A stretch of 53,407 nucleotides of DNA, from positions 1-53,407 of the forward strand of contig CALGLR010000050.1 of the NCBI GenBank assembly GCA_937959395.1, read 5' to 3'. Both the position numbers and the translations under genes were made by a program. Below, one piece after another: positions 44,211-53,042 of the stretch. Under the pieces are notes generated by a model. That model saw only the letters and a list, made by a program, of their open reading frames with translations, searched no databases and had not been told where the DNA came from. The DNA is from an uncultured Flavobacteriaceae bacterium. Lineage in GTDB: Bacteria > Bacteroidota > Bacteroidia > Flavobacteriales > Flavobacteriaceae. Positions within the stretch are counted from its first letter, which is position 1. Each line of letters starts with the position of its first letter.

Positions 44211-45533
44211 ATGTCTAGTGATAAACAAAAAATAGAACGTCGAAAAATAGACGAATTAGACGAACGATCAGACCAAGTTAAAGAAATACTTGGCCAGGCT
44301 CCTAATTGGTTAATATCTTGGGGCATTACTATTATACTTATTAGTGTCTTAATATTATTAATAGGTGCTTCACTTATTAGTTATAACGATATTGTTCCTG
44401 GTAAAATTACGATTACTTCGAAAAACCCACCAGCATATATTGATGCTAGATCTTCTGGAAAATTGACCAATATTTTTGTTGAAGCTAATGATAACGTAAA
44501 TAAAGAAGACGTCTTAGCAGTAATTGAAAGTAACGCAAATTACAAGGATGTTGTTTTTGTAAAAAACAAAATCTCAAATTTCACTCCTAATTTTAATGAT
44601 TTCGATTCTTTAAAAACCAAATTCCCTTCAAAAATTAAGATCGGGAGTGTACAAAGTACTTATAATCAATTTAGATTTCAATATCAGGAGTACTTAAATT
44701 ATAATAAATTCAACCCAGAAAAGAACACAGCCTTTAATCTCGATTTACAAATTAGGTCACGAAAAAATAGTCTTATAAACAGTAAAAACCAGTTAAGACA
44801 GTTCAAAACCGAATTAAAAAACGCTGAAACTCTATTCAAAAAACAGGAAAAACTATTCAATAAAAAAATAATTTCTGAGAATGAATACATACAGCAACAA
44901 AATATATACTCTGCAGCTAAAAGAAATTATGAATCGATTCAATCTGTTATTAGAACGGATGAAAATGCCATTTTATCACTTCAAAACAATGTAAAACAAG
45001 CAAATATAGGAGATCAAAGCTCTTCTTTTTTAACTGACCAAAAACTAGATGAAGCGCGACAAAACTTAGAAAATAAAATTACAGAATGGGAGCAACAATA
45101 TGTTATTAAAAGCCCAATTGATGGAAAAGTCACTTTATTCGATGTTTGGAATACCTATCAAAATGTAAAAGCTGGAGACATTTTATTTACTGTAGTTCCT
45201 AAAGATATTAAAGGAATAATAGGAAGAGTTACAATCTCTACTCTAAACTCGGGAAAAGTAAAAGTAGGACAAGATGTTATTATTAAATTAGACAATTACC
45301 CTTACCAAGAATGGGGCAGTTTAAAAGGTATAATTAACAGTATTTCTGAAGTACCAAAACAGGGGGAAGCACAGTACACTATATTTATAAATTTAGAAAA
45401 CTTAAATACTTCATTTAACAAACCAATAGACTTTAAACAAGAGATGCAAGGTACTGCCGAAATTATTGTTGAAGAACTTACCGTGATGCAACGCATCTTC
45501 TACCAATTACGAGAAGTGTTTAATAGAGGGTGA
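44211..45533 (+). CDS. HlyD-family periplasmic adaptor
   Basis: A 440-residue membrane-fusion protein: one N-terminal membrane helix (about 34-58), a short lipoyl half near 75-105 (SGKLTNIFVEANDNVNKEDVLAVIES), a long coiled coil (about 165-290), and the returning lipoyl/beta-barrel part (VIKSPIDGKVTLFDVWNTYQNVKAGDILFTVVP). It bridges the C39 exporter to an outer-membrane channel. Its ATG starts one base after the exporter stop, so the two form an operon. No TolC-like gene is in the window. Confidence 0.93.
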   Translation: MSSDKQKIERRKIDELDERSDQVKEILGQAPNWLISWGITIILISVLILLIGASLISYNDIVPGKITITSKNPPAYIDARSSGKLTNIFVEANDNVNKEDVLAVIESNANYKDVVFVKNKISNFTPNFNDFDSLKTKFPSKIKIGSVQSTYNQFRFQYQEYLNYNKFNPEKNTAFNLDLQIRSRKNSLINSKNQLRQFKTELKNAETLFKKQEKLFNKKIISENEYIQQQNIYSAAKRNYESIQSVIRTDENAILSLQNNVKQANIGDQSSSFLTDQKLDEARQNLENKITEWEQQYVIKSPIDGKVTLFDVWNTYQNVKAGDILFTVVPKDIKGIIGRVTISTLNSGKVKVGQDVIIKLDNYPYQEWGSLKGIINSISEVPKQGEAQYTIFINLENLNTSFNKPIDFKQEMQGTAEIIVEELTVMQRIFYQLREVFNRG

Positions 45534-45593
45534 TGTTTATTAAAATTCATTATAGTTTAACTTAAATTTTTAATTCAATTTATATATTTTTTA

Positions 45594-45601
45594 TACATTT
45601 G
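45594..45601 (+). promoter_or_regulatory. -7 promoter box of the amber-interrupted precursor gene
   Basis: TACATTTG is an exact -7 match, 32 bases before the ATG at 45634. The gene can therefore be transcribed separately from the exporter operon. Confidence 0.5.
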
Positions 45602-45633
45602 GATAAATACATAAACGCTAATAATTATAAATT

Positions 45634-45867
45634 ATGAAGAAAAAATCGATTAAAAGTTTAAAACTAAACAAAGAAGTCATTTAGAAATTAGGTGCTAACA
45701 AGATTGTTGGAGGTAATGACAGTATTTTAATATTCTGCCCTGGCAGTCATCCAGCAATGTGTGATCCTAATTCAGGAGGCCCTGGATGTGGACCTATCAT
45801 TATTGGAGGGCCAGACACAAAATTATGTACCCAAGCTGGTGATACATGTGATTGCACTGTAGCTTAA
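45634..45867 (+). pseudogene. class I lanthipeptide precursor with in-frame amber codon
   Basis: Seventy-seven sense positions if the stop at codon 17 (TAG, 45,682-45,684) is ignored. The leader begins MKKKSIKSLKLNKEVI and ends KIVGG, the same length (27) as the leader of the intact precursor at 53,043, whose codon 17 is Ser. The core (50 residues) has six Cys at core positions 8, 16, 25, 38, 45 and 47, and seven Ser/Thr. No ATG remains in the leader after the stop. It has its own promoter and terminator. Mutation, sequencing error and suppression are all possible; I favour mutation or error. Confidence 0.8.
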
Positions 45868-45904
45868 TTATAAAAGCAATAGATAAAAATATCTTTTAAA
45901 TTTT

Positions 45905-45936
45905 AAAAAGGAGTAAAGGTTTTACTCCTTTTTTTT
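45905..45936 (+). terminator. intrinsic terminator of the interrupted precursor
   Basis: A 13-bp stem (AAAAAGGAGTAAA / TTTACTCCTTTTT) with a three-base loop and T tail, 37 bases after the precursor frame's TAA stop. Confidence 0.9.
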
Positions 45937-45960
45937 AGTCAATATCTTTTAATTCTACTC

Positions 45961-48033
45961 ATGAAGAAATGCATAACACTTCTATTTTTATATTCTTTTC
46001 TAGTTTCATGTAAAACCTTAAAACATATACCTAATCCAAATTTAGACTTCGAAGTCTATGACTATGGAAAAAAAACACCCAAAGATTGGACGGTTTTTGG
46101 AAATTATAATGTCTACAAAGATTCTTTAAATTTTAAATCGGGTAGATACTCTCTTGCTATACATGCTAGTAACAAATCAAAATATTATAGCGGTTTTCTA
46201 TATAATATTCCTAATAATATAGAGGGAAAAACACTAACTCTTAAAGGTTATATGAAAACTAAAAACGTTGAAGGTTATTGTGGACTAGTTTTAAGGATTG
46301 ATAAAGATCAAGAAACAAAAGAGTCCAATAGCATGAAAAATCAAAATATTAAGGGGACCAATACATGGAAACAATATGAAATAACAGTACCACTGCATAA
46401 GGAGCCTACTGCTATTTTTATTGGGGGTATTTTATCGGGCAAAGGTACTGTATGGTTTGATCAATTCTCGGTTCATGTAGACGGGGTAGATTACAGTAAT
46501 AAAATTGAAAAGCCAATAATAAATAAAGCTATTTTTAAAAAATTAAAATCAGAAAAATATCAAAAATCCAACTTTGAGGTAGACAGTACTTTAACAGAAT
46601 ATCAAATAAATAATCTACACACATTAGCCAAAAAGTGGGGGTATTTAAAATACCACCACCCCAAAATTAGCGCCGGAACATATCATTGGGATAAAGAACT
46701 ATTTAAAATATTACCCATTATAAAAACTCTAAATTTCAAAGAAAAATTAGTAAATTGGGAAAATTCATTTGGAACAAATCTACCTAAAAACAACTCAGGA
46801 TATTATATTAAAATGGCGCCTAATGTGGGAAATCCTATTTTTCAAAATGAACCACATTATCCAAAAATAGATTGGAATGATGATGGCTATAAGTATTTAG
46901 CCTTATTTAGATTATGGAGTAGTATTGAATATTATCACCCTTCTAAACATTTAATTAATGATTGGGATGGTGTTTTAAAACAATACATCGAAAAAATGGC
47001 TAAAACGCATGATGAACTCTCCTACAAACTAATCTTACTAGAACTAATCACAGAAATTAAAGATACACACTCATCTATTTTACAAATGGGTGAGATTATA
47101 GATCTTTTTTTTGGTAAAAAAATAGCAGCTGTTGAAGTTAAATTTATTGAAAACAATTTTCTAATCTCTAAAATATCTGATGAAAGCGTTGATGTTAAGC
47201 TAGGAGATATTCTCATATCAATAAATGGGAATGAAATAGAAAACATACATAATACTTTAAAAAAATATGCTATTGGCTCCAATAAAAACACTGAAACTAG
47301 AGAGATCTGTCGTAAAATATTAAGAACAAATCGCAATTCTATTACCCTTAAATTAAAAAGAGGATCCGAAATTATAAGTACAGAAATATCGTGTGTTAGG
47401 TATAATAAAATGGGTTTCTTTCAACGTCAAATACCTCCATACAAAGAACTAGCTAATGACATTGGTTACATTTATTTAGGATCACTTAAAAAAGGAGAAA
47501 TTAATAACATAATGAAACAAAATTTAAATAAGAAGGGAATAATTTTTGACTTAAGATGTTACCCTTCTGATTTTGTTGTATTTAATGTAAGTAATTTTCT
47601 TTTACCTCAACCTACTCAATTTGTTAAATTTACAGAAGGATCTATAGAAAGTCCTGGAGAATTTAGTTTTCGCTCTGGTTCAAAAATAGGTCATGATAAT
47701 CCAAACCATTATACAGGCAAAGTTGCCATTTTGGTTAATGAACTCACCCAAAGTAATGCTGAGTATACCTGTATGGCACTTCAAACCGCTCCAAAAGCAA
47801 AAGTAATAGGAAGCCAAACCGCTGGTGCAGATGGTAATGTTTCAAAAATTTACCTTCCAGGAAATATTAGTTTTATGATTTCTGGTATTGGTGTGTATTA
47901 TCCCGATGGCAGAGAAACTCAAGGCATTGGTATTGTACCAGATATAGAAGTTAAACCTACTATAGAAGGCATTACTAAAGGTGAAGATGAAGTTTTAAAT
48001 GCAGCAATTAAATATATTAATGAAAGTGATTGA
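45961..48033 (+). CDS. S41 family peptidase lipoprotein
   Basis: A 690-residue lipoprotein (Cys17 in FLVSC). The N-terminal part (about 25-165) looks like a carbohydrate-binding-type beta-sandwich (GRYSLAIHASN, GIFYGG-type strands, TVWFDQFSVHVD). A PDZ-like segment (about 390-440) contains KLGDILISINGNEIENI. The C-terminal S41/CtpA-type domain (about 490-690) includes LTQSNAEYTCMAL with the serine and VIGSQTAGADGNVSKI. It lies between two parts of the lanthipeptide region; a role in leader trimming or as a self-protection factor is speculation. Confidence 0.85.
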   Translation: MKKCITLLFLYSFLVSCKTLKHIPNPNLDFEVYDYGKKTPKDWTVFGNYNVYKDSLNFKSGRYSLAIHASNKSKYYSGFLYNIPNNIEGKTLTLKGYMKTKNVEGYCGLVLRIDKDQETKESNSMKNQNIKGTNTWKQYEITVPLHKEPTAIFIGGILSGKGTVWFDQFSVHVDGVDYSNKIEKPIINKAIFKKLKSEKYQKSNFEVDSTLTEYQINNLHTLAKKWGYLKYHHPKISAGTYHWDKELFKILPIIKTLNFKEKLVNWENSFGTNLPKNNSGYYIKMAPNVGNPIFQNEPHYPKIDWNDDGYKYLALFRLWSSIEYYHPSKHLINDWDGVLKQYIEKMAKTHDELSYKLILLELITEIKDTHSSILQMGEIIDLFFGKKIAAVEVKFIENNFLISKISDESVDVKLGDILISINGNEIENIHNTLKKYAIGSNKNTETREICRKILRTNRNSITLKLKRGSEIISTEISCVRYNKMGFFQRQIPPYKELANDIGYIYLGSLKKGEINNIMKQNLNKKGIIFDLRCYPSDFVVFNVSNFLLPQPTQFVKFTEGSIESPGEFSFRSGSKIGHDNPNHYTGKVAILVNELTQSNAEYTCMALQTAPKAKVIGSQTAGADGNVSKIYLPGNISFMISGIGVYYPDGRETQGIGIVPDIEVKPTIEGITKGEDEVLNAAIKYINESD

Positions 48034-48039
48034 AAATAA

Positions 48040-48272
48040 GTTCTCGATACAATTATTTTTCACTGCGTTACAAATAATCACTCGAACTGACGACCTTTAA
48101 ATATAGAAACGACATTAAGTCACTTCGAATAAATTTACGAAAAATAACGCAGAAAATTTGTATCGAGAAGTTTCATAATCGAACGGACGACGTTTAAATA
48201 TAAAAACAAAATTACGTCACTTCGAGTGAATTTGCGAAGAGTAACGTAGTAAATTTGTATCGAGAAGTTAAA
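48040..48272. repeat. 97-base tandem repeat with flanking inverted copy
   Basis: Two tandem units of 97 bases (48,082-48,178 and 48,179-48,272) share TCGAACNGACGAC, TTTAAATATA, CACTTCGA and AAATTTGTATCGAGAAGTT. An inverted partial copy (GTTCTCGATACAATT...) precedes them at 48,040. It fills the space between the S41 gene and the lanB elimination-domain gene; no coding sequence is seen. The TCTCGATAC/ACTCGAACTGACG pattern belongs to common flavobacterial repeats. Confidence 0.85.
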
Positions 48273-48295
48273 TCAAAAAATTCCATAAAACCCAT

Positions 48296-49195
48296 TTATT
48301 GACTAACCATACTTTTCTCTCGCGCAATCATAGATTTATAATAACGACATAAAAAATCATAGCAAACCATCTCATGCATTCTGTTTTTAGATTTAAATAA
48401 GCGATTCATAAGCATGTGAATATAGCTACTCATTAAATCATTAATATCCATCTCTAAAGTACCTTCTTCTTTATGTTTTAAAATAACCGCTACGATTTCT
48501 GCTATATTATTCTCTTTATCTTTTAAAAGTTCTAAAATGACAGCGTAATCTGGATTATCCTGAGCTGTAAATGTGTTAAAATCTTGTATTTTATCGCGTT
48601 CTGTTCTATATTTATCATTAAGCTGCTTTCCTAATGCTTTTGAGGTTCCAAATTCACTTCTAAAACCAGTACTTAAACGTATTAATAGTTCTTTTTTTTC
48701 TTCATTTGTATACTTAAAGCTATTTAAAAATGAATCTATAGCTCTAATAGAAAATAACCAACGTAGCTCCTCCCCTTCATCTCCTTCTATTAAATCAATA
48801 AAATTAACTATCATTTTACTGTCATAATAGAACAAATCTTCACTTATAGCTATGGTATTAGATCCATAACGTTCTATTTCCCTCTGGTAGGTTTCTATTT
48901 GTATTTTCCAAATTAAATCTTGATCAACGAACGTCTTAAAATGCGTATATAAACTATTTATTATGGAACCAATATCTTCAGGATTTATATAATGAAATCG
49001 AATTCTAAGATGATGCTTAGGATCTGCGTATCGTATAAAAAACCACTTATCTATAATCTTTGCCTCTATAAGTTGTTCTGCTATTGGTTTTATTATTTCA
49101 GTTAACACCAAATCTGATGTCTTTGGCCCTGTATAAATTTTATAATACAACCAACGATCTCCTAATATGAAATTTCTTTGCACGTCCTTTTCCAT
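48296..49195 (-). CDS. lanthipeptide elimination-domain protein (SpaB C-terminal family)
   Basis: A 299-residue cytoplasmic protein of the thiopeptide-type bacteriocin biosynthesis/SpaB_C family. It begins GDRWLYYKIYTGPKTSD, with the family motif WFFIRYADPKHHLRIRFHY near residues 55-73. In full-length LanB enzymes this is the C-terminal domain that eliminates glutamate from glutamylated Ser/Thr; here it is a separate gene, one base after the stop of the dehydratase gene, so it must work with it. This split is as known for pinensin-type clusters of Bacteroidetes. Confidence 0.92.
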   Translation of the reverse strand: MEKDVQRNFILGDRWLYYKIYTGPKTSDLVLTEIIKPIAEQLIEAKIIDKWFFIRYADPKHHLRIRFHYINPEDIGSIINSLYTHFKTFVDQDLIWKIQIETYQREIERYGSNTIAISEDLFYYDSKMIVNFIDLIEGDEGEELRWLFSIRAIDSFLNSFKYTNEEKKELLIRLSTGFRSEFGTSKALGKQLNDKYRTERDKIQDFNTFTAQDNPDYAVILELLKDKENNIAEIVAVILKHKEEGTLEMDINDLMSSYIHMLMNRLFKSKNRMHEMVCYDFLCRYYKSMIAREKSMVSQ

Positions 49196-49196
49196 C

Positions 49197-51449
49197 TTAA
49201 TTTCTTTTAGCGTCGTTTAATTTTTGTTCATTATAAAAAGCGATTATAATCTGGTTGGTATAATACTCTTTATCCTTTTTTACTGTACCATTTTCTCCAA
49301 ATAAAAACTCGGTAAGCTTAAAAGAAGCTCGCTTATTTATAGTTCCTAAAAACATTCTAACAGATGTTAAATTATCTAAGTTTACTAATAATTCATTATC
49401 ACCATCGACAAGCAAAACATACTGAGGCATTTTAAATTTATTTCGTAACTCATTTATTGCTTTTATTAGTGATTCGTTATTGTTTTTTGCATCTAATAAC
49501 GGTTTTAAATGGCTTTTATTTAAATTCCAAGTCGCATTATGTACTATTAAATTATGATATTCTATTCTAGGTAAAAACTCATAATCATTAGCAAAAGGGC
49601 CTAAATTAAAACCAATACCCGAACGCTTATTCTGAGTTTGCATTTCTGAAAGGAAATGATAAATAGGCAATGATCCATTCCCTGAATAGTTATGAGCATT
49701 TGAAAGATGTGGTAAGACTTCTTTATTATTCTTTTTAGATCTTAAAAATAGGGTTCTATTGTTTTTTACTGAAAGCATTAAATCGCTAATTTCTAATTGT
49801 TGCGCTTTTGGTTTTAATGATTTTGCCAAATAAGGTATTTCAAAATCTCTTAAACTTGGCCGCATTAAAATATTTCCAACTCTAGCCTCTGGAAGATGCG
49901 TAATTTCTGCTAAAACTTTATTCGTATTAATTTTGGTTTCTACATCTATTATTTCTTTAGTAAAATCGTAAAGTTTTTTATCGCCATGACAAAAACGTCC
50001 TAAAAGATTTGCTGCACTAGATCCTCCTGCCGAATTAATTTTTACTTTCTCGACACCATCAATTACCACCAATTCTAGCATACTAGAAAATGTATCTGGA
50101 AGATCATTCCAATTGGTTTCAAGTTCTTTAAAATCATTCTCGTCTAAAACTATTTTATAAGCGTTCTCTTTAAACGCTTTTATTAATAATTTCTGGAATA
50201 ACGCATTTACCGAATTCCATTTTATATCTACAGACGCATTCTTATTTTCAATACCTGGTAAAACAAGATCATCTACCAAAGGGTTAACATCTCCAGAAGA
50301 CTGATTTTGTTTAAACCCTACACCTATTTCTATATCTAAAGCTTTAGATAATAACACTTCTCGTTCTTCATAGCGTTCAAAAAACGCATCTTTAAATTGA
50401 CCTAGTAAAGTTGTTTTTGGCGGTAATGTAATTTTATTAAATAGAGAAAGTCCTTTCTTTATATTAGTTATCGTTTCTTTATTAATCGTATTGCTTTTAT
50501 GACGTAACACCATATCTGATTGGAATAAAAATTTCAATTCAGATGTCGTTCCTAAATCTTTTAAAAACGTATTTAGATCTAAATATTTTTTAGGCTCATT
50601 TCCTATACTTCCATCAATATTCTTTATTTTTTTATTGACATCTTCTAGAGTTCTCAACACGTCTTCAACGCCTTCTAATCGTTTTAAAACTGAAGTGATT
50701 TGTTCTAAAAATTCTGGACCAGAAACCGATGGTTCTATTTCACTAATAAGCAACTGACTAGAAACTAATTCATCTATAAAGCCTTTAGCATCTTCTATAG
50801 TGATTTCTTCATCAACTAATAGCTCTGCCAAATCTTGTAACTTAGTACCGTGTTCTTCTTTTTTAAGCACCTTACTTAAATAATCTGAATGATCTACAGC
50901 AACAATTTGATGCTGTCGTCTACTATTTACATAAGTATACTCAATATATCTCAATTGGCTTCCAATAGCATAAATACTAGAATTGGGATAAAACAAAAGT
51001 TGCTCTTTTATTTTATCATTTTTAACCAAATCTTGAGATAGCGCGACTAAATAATTCATATCTAATCGCGTATGTCTTTCATTTTTAGTGGCGCCTTCTA
51101 ATTCTATTTTAGTCTCATCTCCAAATGTTCCTACAGAACATCCTGCAAATAAACCAAAAGGCGTACACCTAGAAGACATTCTAGAAATGTATTTTAATAT
51201 CGATAATTTTAATTTCTCTTGTTTCTCTTTATCTTCAATTTCTCCATTACCCCAACGCTCTACTTCTTTATAAAAAGAAGGAGATGCTAAGAATAAAGCT
51301 TCTTTAACAATAGGATTATTACATAGCTGAATAAAATCATCGTTAGTGACAACATCTTTAGAGGTAAGCGATTTATAGAAATTAAAAGGAAAAAGTGGCG
51401 TTCTTAAAATGTAATTATTGAAGTTTTTATATGGATTTTTTTTATTCAT
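49197..51449 (-). CDS. lantibiotic dehydratase, glutamylation domain (split LanB)
   Basis: A 750-residue protein of the Lant_dehydr_N family; it uses glutamyl-tRNA to glutamylate Ser/Thr of the precursor. Visible: NNYILRTPLFPFNF at the start, the SSRCTPFGLFAGCSVG motif near residue 95, and LPRIEYHNLIVHNATWNL near the end. The usual C-terminal elimination domain is missing and is supplied by the next gene. ATG 51449 is chosen (opening MNKKNPYKNF); ATG 51470 would overlap lanC by 19 bases. Confidence 0.93.
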   Translation of the reverse strand: MNKKNPYKNFNNYILRTPLFPFNFYKSLTSKDVVTNDDFIQLCNNPIVKEALFLASPSFYKEVERWGNGEIEDKEKQEKLKLSILKYISRMSSRCTPFGLFAGCSVGTFGDETKIELEGATKNERHTRLDMNYLVALSQDLVKNDKIKEQLLFYPNSSIYAIGSQLRYIEYTYVNSRRQHQIVAVDHSDYLSKVLKKEEHGTKLQDLAELLVDEEITIEDAKGFIDELVSSQLLISEIEPSVSGPEFLEQITSVLKRLEGVEDVLRTLEDVNKKIKNIDGSIGNEPKKYLDLNTFLKDLGTTSELKFLFQSDMVLRHKSNTINKETITNIKKGLSLFNKITLPPKTTLLGQFKDAFFERYEEREVLLSKALDIEIGVGFKQNQSSGDVNPLVDDLVLPGIENKNASVDIKWNSVNALFQKLLIKAFKENAYKIVLDENDFKELETNWNDLPDTFSSMLELVVIDGVEKVKINSAGGSSAANLLGRFCHGDKKLYDFTKEIIDVETKINTNKVLAEITHLPEARVGNILMRPSLRDFEIPYLAKSLKPKAQQLEISDLMLSVKNNRTLFLRSKKNNKEVLPHLSNAHNYSGNGSLPIYHFLSEMQTQNKRSGIGFNLGPFANDYEFLPRIEYHNLIVHNATWNLNKSHLKPLLDAKNNNESLIKAINELRNKFKMPQYVLLVDGDNELLVNLDNLTSVRMFLGTINKRASFKLTEFLFGENGTVKKDKEYYTNQIIIAFYNEQKLNDAKRN

Positions 51450-51451
51450 TC

Positions 51452-52687
51452 TTAACTTATCATTAAACATTCATCCCACTTAGTATCAAAACTCGATAAA
51501 TGGTCAATTATTACCAAACCTATTCCTGCAATTCCTTCTAATAAATTTATTTCATTTCCCCATTGTTTTTCAGCTCCTCTCCATTGCTTGTAACCTGCAA
51601 ACCCATCTTCAAAAGTCCCTTTTGCTAAGCCATCATTCATCCAAAAACTGGCTGCGTTCTTAAACTCTATAATTCCAGTTTCTTTATACATTCTATTAAA
51701 AATCTGCGCATTCCCATAAGAACCGTGACAAATAGCAGCATCTAAAACCATAGAATCTTCTTTTTTAGTTCTACCCGCAGCATGTTTAAAAATTGAAATG
51801 GCTTTGTCTTTTAATTCTTCATCGCTTAAAACTTTACCTGCGAACCATAACCGAATTCCAACTCCTAAATCTCCATAACACCAAGCTAAACGACTTTTTT
51901 TACTAATTGTTCCATCCAATGTTTTTGAGTTAGGGAAAACACAGAATTTTTCATCTTCATTTTCAAGGCTTAACACATAATTTATTGCGCCTTTAAGTAA
52001 ATGCTCTGTACTTGTTTTAAAAACATCATGTTCATATAACTTAGTAAGTATGCCAATAATACTTGATATGCCATGAGATAAACTTAAATTATATCCTTTT
52101 TCTTTAGTTTCAATATTTAAAACCGATTTCCATTTTATTTTATTCTCTCCATCTTTTTCAGATGACGTTTCAAGTAAATTTACAAACTCAAACAATATCT
52201 TAGTGTACTTTTCTTTTAACACTGTAGATGTTGTATTTCTGTAACGATTCAAAAAATAAAACGCATAACCTATCCCACCGTGTAAAAAATCGAAATTATG
52301 ATTGTTAAAATCAGAAAGCATTTTCTTTTTGAGATATTCATCAAATTCGGAAAGTAAGCTATCGCTATCTAAATCTATAAAATCTTCTTGTTCTAAATGA
52401 TCTAAAGTCCAGCCTAAACCAGCAATTCCAGTACAAAATGTAGGAAAACTATACCCATCATTAATTTTTTCTATAGAATTTGAAATGATATCTACACCAA
52501 CATCGGCATTAGAATCTGTATCTAAATATTTTGAATAATAAAACTGAAATAAAGCAATGCCTGAAAGACCTGATAAGACCCCTAACTGTTCTTCTTTTTT
52601 GTATTCCGTTTTTATAATAATATCAATATCTTTTAACTTACTCTCTAAAATTGCTTTTTTCTCTTCTACTAAAGTATCAGTTATCAT
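51452..52687 (-). CDS. lanC: lanthionine synthetase C-like cyclase
   Basis: Zinc enzyme that adds Cys thiols to dehydrated Ser/Thr to form (methyl)lanthionine rings. In the 411-residue protein the zinc ligands are Cys in RLAWCYGDLG and the Cys-His pair in AAICHGSYGNA; the six (alpha,alpha) barrel repeats show as FCTGIAGLGW, FLHGGIGYAF, LSLSHGISSIIG and LLEGIAGIGLV. ATG 52687 is preferred to ATG 52738, which adds an atypical MCFFKKINF extension close to the operator. First gene of the minus-strand operon. Confidence 0.93.
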   Translation of the reverse strand: MITDTLVEEKKAILESKLKDIDIIIKTEYKKEEQLGVLSGLSGIALFQFYYSKYLDTDSNADVGVDIISNSIEKINDGYSFPTFCTGIAGLGWTLDHLEQEDFIDLDSDSLLSEFDEYLKKKMLSDFNNHNFDFLHGGIGYAFYFLNRYRNTTSTVLKEKYTKILFEFVNLLETSSEKDGENKIKWKSVLNIETKEKGYNLSLSHGISSIIGILTKLYEHDVFKTSTEHLLKGAINYVLSLENEDEKFCVFPNSKTLDGTISKKSRLAWCYGDLGVGIRLWFAGKVLSDEELKDKAISIFKHAAGRTKKEDSMVLDAAICHGSYGNAQIFNRMYKETGIIEFKNAASFWMNDGLAKGTFEDGFAGYKQWRGAEKQWGNEINLLEGIAGIGLVIIDHLSSFDTKWDECLMIS

Positions 52688-52759
52688 TCTATTCTTATTT
52701 TTAACTTTTGTAAAGTTAATTTTTTTAAAGAAACACATGGTTTATTATTAACTATTTTA

Positions 52760-52781
52760 CTCCAAATTTATAAATATGGAG
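52760..52781. promoter_or_regulatory. palindromic operator candidate, copy 1
   Basis: A 22-base near-perfect palindrome with half-sites CTCCAAATTTA and TAAATATGGAG. On the minus strand it contains TAAATTTG, an exact -7 box for the lanC operon. A second copy lies exactly 200 bp away (52,960-52,981) with one base different. The paired arrangement suggests binding by one dimeric regulator at two sites, perhaps with a DNA loop; no regulator gene is visible next to it. Confidence 0.7.
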
Positions 52782-52959
52782 CAACTTTAATAACGTATTT
52801 TAAATTTGTTATAAATTATTAAAACTGAAATTCGTTTTTCACAAATAAACACTTCAAAAACTCCATTAAGCATCTAAATACAAGTGTTGTTAGAAACAAA
52901 GTCTTCTAGTTATCGTTAATACAACCTTATAAATTCCTTACTAATTTTAAATGCATTCA

Positions 52960-52981
52960 CTCCAAATTTATAAATGTGGAG
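52960..52981. promoter_or_regulatory. palindromic operator candidate, copy 2
   Basis: Half-sites CTCCAAATTTA and TAAATGTGGAG. It is identical to 52,760-52,781 except for one A to G change, and the flanking AC and AACT bases are also shared. It lies 32 bases upstream of the -7 box of the intact precursor, a position fit for an activator or for a loop-forming repressor. The remainder of 52,739-53,042 shows no gene. Confidence 0.7.
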
Positions 52982-53013
52982 AAACTCCTTTAGTATTTAA
53001 CCTTTTCATCTCC

Positions 53014-53021
53014 TAGATTTG
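53014..53021 (+). promoter_or_regulatory. -7 promoter box of the intact precursor gene
   Basis: TAGATTTG is an exact -7 match, 21 bases before the ATG at 53043. Confidence 0.6.
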
Positions 53022-53042
53022 AGAAACTAAAACTTTAAAATC

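Noticed and set aside
48082-48272. Possible third lanthipeptide precursor between S41 and lanB genes
   Set aside because: No leader-like MKK...LNK sequence or GG site in any frame; the segment is repeat DNA.
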